The notes beneath the pieces are model-generated. The model was not told the origin of the DNA, searched no databases, and worked only from the letters and a program-made list of their open reading frames with translations. This document shows, piece by piece, positions 1 through 5,706 of a stretch of DNA of 8,216 nt. Position 1 is the stretch's first letter, and each line of letters starts with the position of its first letter. Origin of the DNA: Planctomycetaceae bacterium. Lineage in GTDB: Bacteria > Planctomycetota > Planctomycetia > Pirellulales > Pirellulaceae. The stretch lies in contig SKVE01000371.1 in NCBI GenBank assembly GCA_007129635.1, positions 1-8,216 on the forward strand, written 5' to 3'. The translations under genes and the position numbers were made by a program.

Positions 1-1300
1 CTTCCTCCAACGTTTGGATGACTTCGGGCTGGCGAACGAAGCCCTCCAGTTGAATGCTACCGCCGCCGGTCAATGTTGCATTGAACGTCACTTGTTCGAC
101 GATGGCGTCCGTCGGCGGGGGGAACTTATCGGACATGCGGTATAATTCATCCAGCCAATTGACATCAGCCCGCACGAATCGATCGATTTCTTCCACATCG
201 GATTGAATTTTTTGGGCTATTTTGACTTGTTCGTCCAGGTCTCGCGAAACGGTCTGCAGTTCGCGGATTCGCGTGTCCAAACGATTCAGTTGGCCGGCGA
301 TCATCCAGATCAGCACCAGGGCGCAGAGTGCGGCAATACCGCCCAGCACCGCATAGCGTCGCCGCCGATTGACCGGTTGCGGCCGGCGTCGCGGGTTCAG
401 GAAATCGATCCCATGCGGTTTTCCTTCCGCCTCGTCGCACAACATGCCCAACAGGGCTGCGTAACGACCGCGGTGTTCGGGGGACACGAGCGTCGCGTCG
501 GACGGGGCGTTCAGGCCCGCGAAGGGATCGAACAGATCGATCGGCACTTCCAGCTTTTCGGCCAGTTGCTCCTGCAGCGGCTGCAGATGTTGTGGATCGC
601 CCACCAGCGTCACGACTTGAACCACTTCCTCGCCGATCTGATTCTGGGCGGCGACGATTGTCCGACGGATCTCGCCGATCAGCGGTCCTGCCGGATCGTG
701 GGAAGGGATGCGGACCGAGCGGACCAGGACAGCTTGACCACGGACCAGCACGGTCAGATCAGCCTCCTCGGCCATCATTTCGACCAGCAGCCGACATTCA
801 GAATCCGGGCGACTTCGGCGGATGAGCGAGGCGGAAGCGAACGGCCGCAGGACCAGCCGCTGCGCCTTTCCATCAAAGGCAGCACATTGGCCCTTGAAGT
901 CCTCCAGGACCTTGGTCGAAAGGGATGCGGCCAACACGCGGATCTGAGTTCCTTGGCCGCCATCCAATCGGACGAAATCCAGCGGTGCTTCTTCAGCCAG
1001 CGACGAGAATTGGCGCACGGCCTGGAATCGTACCAGATCCGGCAATTCTTCGTCGGGGACCGGCGGAACCTGCAGCACGCGCAGTTCCGCGCGACTGCGT
1101 GGAACGGCCACCAGCCACTCGTTTCTTCCCAAACCGCGCTGCGTGACCGCTTGGGCCAATTGCGTTCGCAGGCTCTCTTCTTCAGAGCTTTCCAGCGGAA
1201 CCGCCACCACGGATTCGATCGACAAACTGCGTCCCGTCATCCGGCCTACGACCAGCCGCGCTTCGCGTGTGTCCCATTCGATTGCCAACAGCCGCGACAT
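1..1300 (-). CDS. gspL: GspL-like platform protein, PilM-PilN fusion (3' end truncated by window edge)
   Basis: I read this frame directly: from the ATG at 1300 it has no stop down to base 1, giving 433 codons with the end outside the window. The N-terminal part (about 1-290) looks like a PilM/GspL actin-like cytoplasmic domain: it opens with a short beta-strand carrying LLAIEWDTREARLVVG, and ends with the PilM-like GRYAALLGML at 278-287. IDFLNPRR (298-305) resembles the INLLPxR start of PilN. It is followed by an Arg-rich patch (312-315), one membrane helix (about 317-336), a probable coiled coil (about 337-372), and a PilN-like periplasmic part including IQLEGFVRQ. In the family, GspL recruits the ATPase to the inner-membrane platform and pairs with GspM. 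AGGGAG lies 10 nt before the ATG, and the gene starts 21 nt after gspK. Family similarity at the N terminus is weak and the nucleotide-binding motif looks degenerate; 'PilM/PilN fusion' is the safer description. Confidence 0.7.
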   Translation of the reverse strand, partial: MSRLLAIEWDTREARLVVGRMTGRSLSIESVVAVPLESSEEESLRTQLAQAVTQRGLGRNEWLVAVPRSRAELRVLQVPPVPDEELPDLVRFQAVRQFSSLAEEAPLDFVRLDGGQGTQIRVLAASLSTKVLEDFKGQCAAFDGKAQRLVLRPFASASLIRRSRPDSECRLLVEMMAEEADLTVLVRGQAVLVRSVRIPSHDPAGPLIGEIRRTIVAAQNQIGEEVVQVVTLVGDPQHLQPLQEQLAEKLEVPIDLFDPFAGLNAPSDATLVSPEHRGRYAALLGMLCDEAEGKPHGIDFLNPRRRPQPVNRRRRYAVLGGIAALCALVLIWMIAGQLNRLDTRIRELQTVSRDLDEQVKIAQKIQSDVEEIDRFVRADVNWLDELYRMSDKFPPPTDAIVEQVTFNATLTGGGSIQLEGFVRQPEVIQTLEE

Positions 1301-1321
1301 GTGAAAGATTCTCCCTACTTC

Positions 1322-2941
1322 TTAGTTCTCGTCCATCAAGCTGACGCCCAGCATCTCCAGCGGATAGCCACGTCCCAGGTGGCTGATATCTCTCCAGAGT
1401 AATACCCGCGGCGGCAACTGGGTAGCGTCTAAAACGACCTCGACTCGCGCCGACGCCCTGCCGTCCTCGAAATAACCGACAACCTGAGTACGATACACAT
1501 CCCCACCCCCACATACGAAGGGCATCAGGGCTCGCATTTCGTCCACCGTCACGATGCCGCTGGTCAACAACCAGGTCTCGTGGCGTTGTCCCGGATCGTC
1601 CAAGCCCGGGTCAGGAGTTCGTTGGCTGAGGATCTGTTCGACCATCTCCTCGGTCATGCCTGGAATTCCCAGCAGGATTTCGGGGGGCGCTTGGCTGAGA
1701 CTGATCCGCCCGGGGATCACGGTGTCCGGCACGACCGTGACATTATCTACCAATTCCGACAGGTACAGGTTCATCGAAACCAGATCGTCCAGGAACGGGG
1801 ATCGCAAGACGACCGATTCTTCCGCTCCCTGAAAAGTGACCTCGACCCGGGCCCCGATCAGATCCAGGACCTGTGTGAACGTATTGCTGCCACTCTGACT
1901 CAAATCCAGATCGCCACTGTAATCATCATCGCCTTCGTCTTCGCCCTGATAGGGTCCGCTTTGCCGATAGGCGACGATGAATTTGACCCATTCTTCCGGA
2001 AAGATCAAACTGAGTTCCTCGTACAACTGCTGGAGATCGTCCATGTTCAGATCGATCCGTGGCTGACCGAAACTATTGACGTTTTGTTCTTTGCTGTGCA
2101 GCGTCAGATAGGCCGACCATCCGCGAGGGGGAAAGTCGCCCAACTGGGCAGCCAAGGCCATTTCGTCGGGATCGATCATCCCGTTGCGATTGACGTCGCT
2201 GCCAAACAGCAGTTGCGGTGTCACGCCGCGAACCAGCAGCAATTCTTCGACCGTCTCCAGCGGACCGTTCTTGGGGCCGTAAGGCGGCGCCAGCGACGAG
2301 TAATACTCAGCCTCGGCACCGAATTCCCGCGGCGAATCGTCGTCATCCAACCAATCGAGGATGGCGTCAGCGATCTCGACCGTCATGCCAGGCAGCGCCA
2401 TCAACAGACTGCGGGCCGGGCTGTCGGCCAACAGGCCCTCGGCATCCTCCGCGACCAATGCTGCCAATTCCCCGGTCGCTTCCTGAAGCTCGCGAGCCTG
2501 CTGGTCGATCAGCAGCAGGGCGTTCAGGTTTAACCGAGCCGATTCGTCTTCCAGCCCGTAGCGTACGCCCGCCAAACCGCCGGCCTGGTCCATGGCGGGT
2601 ACCAGCACGGTGAACTTGCCGAGTTCGTCCGGATCGGCTTCTCCCATGACGGTCACCCCCTGAAACATGGCCGGATTGTCGTACAGTCCGCCCGATTCAC
2701 TCTGCATCGCCGGATCTTGCAATAGGAAGACTCGCAGTGATTCGACTCCCGAGGACGCCAGCATGCGAGCCTGGATACGGCGACCCGTCAGGTGAGCACT
2801 CTCGCTCTGCACCACCATCAAACTGGCAAACGCGTAGGCCGCCAGCGACAGGGCTGCCACGACGATCAACACCAGGATCAGCACCAGACCCTGGCGGCGG
2901 TTCAAGGAATCGTTCGAGTCCGTAAAGTCACCGCGTCTCAT
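1322..2941 (-). CDS. gspK: Type II secretion minor pseudopilin GspK, enlarged
   Basis: This 539-residue protein is the largest minor pseudopilin and would sit at the pseudopilus tip with GspI and GspJ. The class III signal is RRQG18 followed by LVLILVLIVVAAL; as usual for GspK, mature position 5 is hydrophobic (Leu23), not Glu. Family hallmarks are EDESARLNLN (131-140), DWLDDDDSPREFGAE (196-210), NGPLETVEELLLVRG (225-239) and a late helix-hairpin-helix-like APPEILLGIPGMTEEM (418-433). Proteobacterial GspK is usually about 320-330 residues; the excess here includes a segment of about 135 residues (264-400) with a second RIDLN-type motif (295-299) and a very acidic stretch (332-347). An EF-hand-like loop lies at 249-260. 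The ATG overlaps the gspJ stop as ATGA, with GGAGG 6 nt upstream, so the two genes are probably translationally coupled. Identity is confident; the role of the insertion is unknown. Confidence 0.9.
   Translation of the reverse strand: MRRGDFTDSNDSLNRRQGLVLILVLIVVAALSLAAYAFASLMVVQSESAHLTGRRIQARMLASSGVESLRVFLLQDPAMQSESGGLYDNPAMFQGVTVMGEADPDELGKFTVLVPAMDQAGGLAGVRYGLEDESARLNLNALLLIDQQARELQEATGELAALVAEDAEGLLADSPARSLLMALPGMTVEIADAILDWLDDDDSPREFGAEAEYYSSLAPPYGPKNGPLETVEELLLVRGVTPQLLFGSDVNRNGMIDPDEMALAAQLGDFPPRGWSAYLTLHSKEQNVNSFGQPRIDLNMDDLQQLYEELSLIFPEEWVKFIVAYRQSGPYQGEDEGDDDYSGDLDLSQSGSNTFTQVLDLIGARVEVTFQGAEESVVLRSPFLDDLVSMNLYLSELVDNVTVVPDTVIPGRISLSQAPPEILLGIPGMTEEMVEQILSQRTPDPGLDDPGQRHETWLLTSGIVTVDEMRALMPFVCGGGDVYRTQVVGYFEDGRASARVEVVLDATQLPPRVLLWRDISHLGRGYPLEMLGVSLMDEN
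2162..2197 (-). other. EF-hand-like calcium-binding loop within GspK
   Basis: Residues 249-260 of GspK read DVNRNGMIDPDE. This fits the 12-residue EF-hand loop pattern at every key place: D at 1, N at 3, N at 5, G at 6, I at 8, D at 9 and E at 12. It lies just after the conserved LLLVRGVTPQLLFG segment. Proteobacterial GspK is known to bind calcium, but I do not recall it using a textbook EF-hand loop. Calcium binding here is an inference from sequence alone; flanking helices were not modelled. Confidence 0.6.
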
Positions 2942-3966
2942 AAGCCGCCTCCGTCCAGCAGTCCCATGTCCAGAAACTCCTGATCCAACGGCAGCGGTCT
3001 GGCGGTCGGCAAACGGACGACCAGCCGGTACATAAATTCGGACATGTCAGTCATCGACATCTCGCGCATCTGGGCGACGTCCGCCGAAGCTGCATCCAGA
3101 CCATACGTGGGATCGATCCCGATGGTGATCTCGACGGCGACCGGCAACCCGCCCAACTGCTGGCTGTCCCATTCGGTCAGCCACTGATTCCCGTCGAAGT
3201 AGCGGAACTCCAGGTAGTTCACTTCAGGAGCCAGCAGATCGGCAGAAGTGACCTGTCCTTCCAAGCCACCGCTCTGCGCTGCCCACGCAGTGACCGCCCG
3301 ATCCAAGGCTCGCCGCACCAAACCACTGCCACCTGTCCCCATCGCTGTGGACGTCGTCGCCCCGGCCACTTCCATACTAGACCCGTCGGCCATTCCTCCC
3401 AAACCGGTATTCAGGTAGTAGGCGACTGTCTTGACATCGCTGGGAATATCTCGGACGCCCATCTCGGCTGACTCAGCGAAAAACGCTTCGTATTGATCGA
3501 CTCGTGGCAGATGGCTGACATCCACTTGCAACTCATACTGATTGCCGAACAATCCGGGCACACTGGTCGGCATGGTCGAGCCTTCGATATCCATCGTGTT
3601 GGACGAAGGCAGATCGTCCAGCCCGAAACCGCCATCCGACGGCATGCCAGAATCGATCCCTTCCATGCCATCCAATCCGTCGAGATCTCCTAGCCCATCG
3701 AGTCCCGGGAGTCCGCCGGACCACTCGGGCACGTTCGACAAATCGATGGGTTCGTAGATCACTGCATTTTGCAGATCGGCGGCCATGTGCCGTAGTACGG
3801 ATTGAGCCAACAACGCGCGTTCGATGTCGGCGCGGCGTGAATCCAGCGTCCGCAGGTTCAGATCGATGGCCATGTTGATCATCATCAACACGATGCCCGT
3901 CAACGCCAACGCCAACAACGTCTCGACCAGCGTCGCGCCGCTTCGTTTGGGCTGTTTACCGTACAT
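2938..3966 (-). CDS. gspJ: Type II secretion minor pseudopilin GspJ with Gly/Asp-rich insertion
   Basis: This 342-residue protein is a tip pseudopilin that would assemble with GspI and GspK in the periplasm. The prepilin peptidase signal is KRSG10 followed by ATLVETLLALALTGIVLM; Glu15 is mature position 5, and mature residue 1 is Ala instead of the usual Phe or Met. The C-terminal half carries the GspJ signature: YLEFRYFDGNQWLTEWD (251-267) followed by LPVAVEITI (274-282). Typical GspJ proteins are about 200 residues; the extra length includes a Gly/Asp/Leu-rich segment (84-118) and a Gly/Thr/Ser/Ala-rich segment (187-215). The ATG directly follows the gspI TAG stop and has GGAGG 7 nt upstream; the 3' end overlaps gspK by ATGA. 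Identity is confident; the two low-complexity segments have no assigned role. Confidence 0.9.
   Translation of the reverse strand: MYGKQPKRSGATLVETLLALALTGIVLMMINMAIDLNLRTLDSRRADIERALLAQSVLRHMAADLQNAVIYEPIDLSNVPEWSGGLPGLDGLGDLDGLDGMEGIDSGMPSDGGFGLDDLPSSNTMDIEGSTMPTSVPGLFGNQYELQVDVSHLPRVDQYEAFFAESAEMGVRDIPSDVKTVAYYLNTGLGGMADGSSMEVAGATTSTAMGTGGSGLVRRALDRAVTAWAAQSGGLEGQVTSADLLAPEVNYLEFRYFDGNQWLTEWDSQQLGGLPVAVEITIGIDPTYGLDAASADVAQMREMSMTDMSEFMYRLVVRLPTARPLPLDQEFLDMGLLDGGGL
3613..3717 (-). repeat. Gly/Asp/Leu-rich low-complexity segment in GspJ
   Basis: Residues 84-118 of GspJ are made of short imperfect units such as GLDG, GLGD, LDGLDG, MEGID and GLDDL. The DNA carries matching imperfect repeats of the GGNNTNGATGG type. 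Such runs can be flexible linkers or calcium-binding loops; the sequence does not decide between these. The segment follows the N-terminal helix and the YEPIDL strand, so it would be exposed on the pseudopilin head. Confidence 0.7.
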
Positions 3967-4446
3967 CTAGGGCCCTCCCGAGGAATCCACCGAGCTGGAA
4001 CTCGACGAGCCGGTGCCCATGGCGTCCAAGGCACTGAGTTCCAACTCGAGATTCGGATCCAAAATCCAGCGTGTCAGCGAGTAGTACAGCGGGATCTCGC
4101 GACTGCCGTCGACCTGCTGGGCCATCACGGTGACCTGGAGCAAGTCGGGATTATCCAGCGAGCCGATCTCGATCGAATAGCTCCAGCGCGGATCCAGGTC
4201 AAACGGCACGTCACCCACCGCTTCCGGAGCGATGACTCCCGCGGCGATCTCTTCCAGCTTGCTTTCGCAAAGCAGTTGCGCGATGGTCAATTCGCGTGCT
4301 TCTTCGGCTTGTCGCGCTCCCAGCCGAACCAGTTCGCCGATCACCGCGATACTGCCGCCCAGGATGGCGATCGCCAGGATCACTTCCAACAACGACAGTC
4401 CAGCGCTGGCCGCCGATCGCCGATTTCTTTTTCGGTCACCCGTCAT
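3967..4446 (-). CDS. gspI: Type II secretion minor pseudopilin GspI
   Basis: This 159-residue protein is a minor pseudopilin that would act at the pseudopilus tip with GspJ and GspK. The class III signal is SAASAG16 followed by LSLLEVILAIAILGGSIAVIG, with Glu21 as mature position 5. IAQLLCESKLEEIAAG (55-70) matches the helix end seen in GspI, where LAxxxAESKLEEI-like sequence is usual. The middle has short beta-rich stretches (WSYSIEIG, LLQVTVMAQQV) as expected. The C terminus is an unusual Ser/Gly-rich tail, TGSSSSSSVDSSGGP (145-159). The ATG overlaps the gspH stop as ATGA, with a GGAGGAG Shine-Dalgarno upstream; the TAG stop is followed at once by the gspJ ATG. The call rests on hallmark motifs plus position between H and J. 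Confidence 0.85.
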   Translation of the reverse strand: MTGDRKRNRRSAASAGLSLLEVILAIAILGGSIAVIGELVRLGARQAEEARELTIAQLLCESKLEEIAAGVIAPEAVGDVPFDLDPRWSYSIEIGSLDNPDLLQVTVMAQQVDGSREIPLYYSLTRWILDPNLELELSALDAMGTGSSSSSSVDSSGGP

Positions 4447-5150
4447 GGCTCGATCTCCTCCACGGTCAGCAACCCGCTGGCTCGCCCCAACCCGGTCAAT
4501 CCACGCAGACGCAGTTGCACAAAGAACCGTTCGTTGGTCAACACCAAAACGGCTTGCGTGGCGGTTCCGTCTGGATAAAAGACGATCGGTTGAGCCGCCG
4601 TGCCGGACAAGAGGGTATTGGGATCCTCGCTTTGCAACTGCATCATGCGAGCATCGGTGTCCGTTCGCCCTGCAAAGAAAGTGGCTCCGCTAGGCAACCG
4701 CTGCCCCGCGACACCCAACAGCGAATCCCGGCCATCCGGCCCTGGGTTCTGCAGCATGTCCGGCGCCATCAGCCGTTGGGCATCCGCCGAGCCTTCCAGC
4801 AGGAACGAGCCATCGAAACGCGGTTGTACCTGATAGTATTCCGTCCCGATCTCGTAGCGAAACACCTGCATCTGGCCTGTTTTCATGGCCTCCAACCGCG
4901 CTCGGGACCACTGCGCCAGCACCAGATCGGCCGCTTTGCGCAAGCGTTGATCGCTCATCGGGCCATGAAGCGCTGGTAACGCGACAGCAGCCGCAGCGAC
5001 CAGCACCGCTAGTACCAACATCATCTCCAGCAGGCTGAGCCCGGTACGGGGCCGCGCATACGGCGACCGGCGTCCTGTCGAGTGAAAACAGGTCGACGGC
5101 TGACGTGTCTTTTGATCATTCGGGCTCTTATTGCGTATTGGCCACATCAT
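4443..5150 (-). CDS. gspH: Type II secretion minor pseudopilin GspH
   Basis: The frame is open upstream to 5219, but I place the start at one of the two adjacent ATGs at 5150 or 5147, because earlier starts would overlap gspG much more and no ATG, GTG or TTG follows before the signal. This gives 235 or 234 residues. The class III signal is RPRTG37 followed by LSLLEMMLVLAVLVAAAAVALPAL, with Glu at mature position 5. RLRKAADLVLAQWSRARLEAMKTG after the helix is typical of the GspH/FimT family, as is the late IVFYPDGTATQAVLVL segment. GspH links the GspG filament to the I-J-K tip. The leader before cleavage is 36-37 residues, long for this class, and contains a Cys; a missed non-standard start could explain it. 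The 3' end overlaps gspI by ATGA. Identity is good, the exact start uncertain. Confidence 0.8.
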   Translation of the reverse strand: MMWPIRNKSPNDQKTRQPSTCFHSTGRRSPYARPRTGLSLLEMMLVLAVLVAAAAVALPALHGPMSDQRLRKAADLVLAQWSRARLEAMKTGQMQVFRYEIGTEYYQVQPRFDGSFLLEGSADAQRLMAPDMLQNPGPDGRDSLLGVAGQRLPSGATFFAGRTDTDARMMQLQSEDPNTLLSGTAAQPIVFYPDGTATQAVLVLTNERFFVQLRLRGLTGLGRASGLLTVEEIEP

Positions 5151-5553
5151 CTTCGGTTCCGCTGACCCCATCGGGCCCCATCGACCAGATTCGGTATTGC
5201 TCTGGGCCGACCAGTTCAAACTGATACGGATTGCCCCACGGGTCCATGGGGATATCCTTCTGGGAATAGGGGCCTCGCCACTTGTTCGGATTCGTCAGAT
5301 CCGCAGGAGGCATCCGCAGTGCTTGCAGGCCCTGGTTGGTATTGGGATAGCTGCCGACATGCAACCGGTAGACATCCAGTTGATTGGCGAACATGCCGAT
5401 CTGGGTCCGAGCCAGGTCCTCGTAGGCGCCGCGCTGCATCCCAGCGATGAAGAACCCCACCATCGAACCCAAAATCACCAGGATCGCCAGCACCAATAGG
5501 ACTTCCATCAGGGTAAAGCCCGGTCGGCGACGACGACGTTGAAGTGTAACCAT
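5128..5553 (-). CDS. gspG: Type II secretion major pseudopilin GspG
   Basis: GspG is the repeating subunit of the pseudopilus that pushes substrates through the secretin. The 141-residue form starting at 5553 is chosen because AAGGAG lies 6 nt upstream and the signal leader is then a normal 12 residues: five arginines, PG12, then FTLMEVLLVLAILVILGSMVG. Phe13 is the canonical mature residue 1 and Glu17 is position 5. An upstream in-frame ATG at 5658 would add 35 residues of poor leader. Family hallmarks are SYPNTNQGLQAL (68-79), WRGPY (92-96), DPWGNPYQF (104-112) and the C-terminal SMGPDGVSGTEDD (124-136), which corresponds to the calcium-binding loop of known GspG proteins. It is the only pseudopilin here with Phe at mature position 1. 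Identity is very confident. Confidence 0.97.
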   Translation of the reverse strand: MVTLQRRRRRPGFTLMEVLLVLAILVILGSMVGFFIAGMQRGAYEDLARTQIGMFANQLDVYRLHVGSYPNTNQGLQALRMPPADLTNPNKWRGPYSQKDIPMDPWGNPYQFELVGPEQYRIWSMGPDGVSGTEDDVANTQ

Positions 5554-5559
5554 GACAAA

Positions 5560-5565
5560 CTCCTT
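5560..5565 (-). promoter_or_regulatory. gspG Shine-Dalgarno sequence
   Basis: AAGGAG is a strong match to the anti-Shine-Dalgarno sequence, 6 nt before the ATG at 5553. It decides the gspG start and is the best-spaced strong site I found in this cluster, which fits the need for a high level of the major pseudopilin. Confidence 0.85.
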
Positions 5566-5578
5566 GATTTCTTCTTCC

Positions 5579-5594
5579 GCCGGCTCCGGCCGGC
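5579..5594 (-). repeat. Inverted repeat hairpin upstream of gspG
   Basis: On the minus strand GCCGGC is followed by a CGGA loop and a second GCCGGC, giving a perfect 6-bp all-GC stem with a 4-nt loop. It ends 13 nt before the AAGGAG site, near enough to affect mRNA stability or ribosome access. Such short GC hairpins also arise by chance in GC-rich DNA. Confidence 0.5.
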
Positions 5595-5604
5595 AAGGCA
5601 CATG

Positions 5605-5632
5605 AAAAAACAACCCTCGCAGATCTCCGAGG
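5605..5632 (-). terminator. Possible weak terminator-like hairpin with T-run, gspF-gspG gap
   Basis: Read on the minus strand, CCTCG (5632-5628) can pair with CGAGG (5619-5615) across an 8-nt loop, followed by GTTG and six T (5610-5605). The stem is only 5 bp, so complete termination is unlikely; partial termination or pausing is possible. The CCTCG arm is also needed by the upstream hairpin at 5628-5645, so only one of the two can form at a time. Confidence 0.3.
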
Positions 5633-5645
5633 CTTCTTGGCCTCG
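5628..5645 (-). repeat. Hairpin competing with the terminator-like stem
   Basis: On the minus strand CGAGGC (5645-5640) pairs with GCCTCG (5633-5628) across a 6-nt loop, a perfect 6-bp stem. Its 3' arm is the same sequence that forms the 5' arm of the terminator-like stem, an arrangement like an antiterminator/terminator pair. It is small and could be chance. Confidence 0.35.
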
Positions 5646-5706
5646 CGACTGCGTCCATCCAGCCCGGAACTGGCCCACAGGTCTTCCCGCAACTTCTCGA
5701 CGCCCA

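Larger units (their letters stand above)
5554..5706 (-). promoter_or_regulatory. Structured leader between gspF and gspG
   Basis: This 153-nt gap is the only sizeable non-coding stretch in the cluster. It holds a GCCGGC/GCCGGC inverted repeat just upstream of the gspG ribosome site, two overlapping and mutually exclusive hairpins further upstream, and a run of six T. I see no convincing sigma-70 promoter. It may adjust gspG expression relative to gspE-gspF by partial termination, RNA processing or stability; all of these are inferences. Confidence 0.5.

Noticed and set aside
203..1402. Long plus-strand open frame of 399 codons opposite the gspL-like gene
   Set aside because: The minus strand frame is continuous and has recognisable PilM/PilN features, a membrane helix and an operon position. 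The plus-strand product is Gln/Arg/His-rich with no recognisable domain, a typical antisense shadow.
1580..2533. Plus-strand open frame of 317 codons opposite gspK
   Set aside because: It lies wholly within the clear gspK gene, has shadow-like composition rich in Gln, Arg and Asp, and shows no family motif.
5151..5219. Longer gspH with a start at 5219
   Set aside because: It would overlap gspG by about 90 nt and give a leader of 60 residues. The ATGs at 5150 and 5147 are closer to the prepilin signal.
5554..5658. Longer gspG with a start at 5658
   Set aside because: The 5553 start has an ideal ribosome site and gives a normal 12-residue prepilin leader. The extension would add 35 residues unlike any prepilin leader and would cover the hairpin region.
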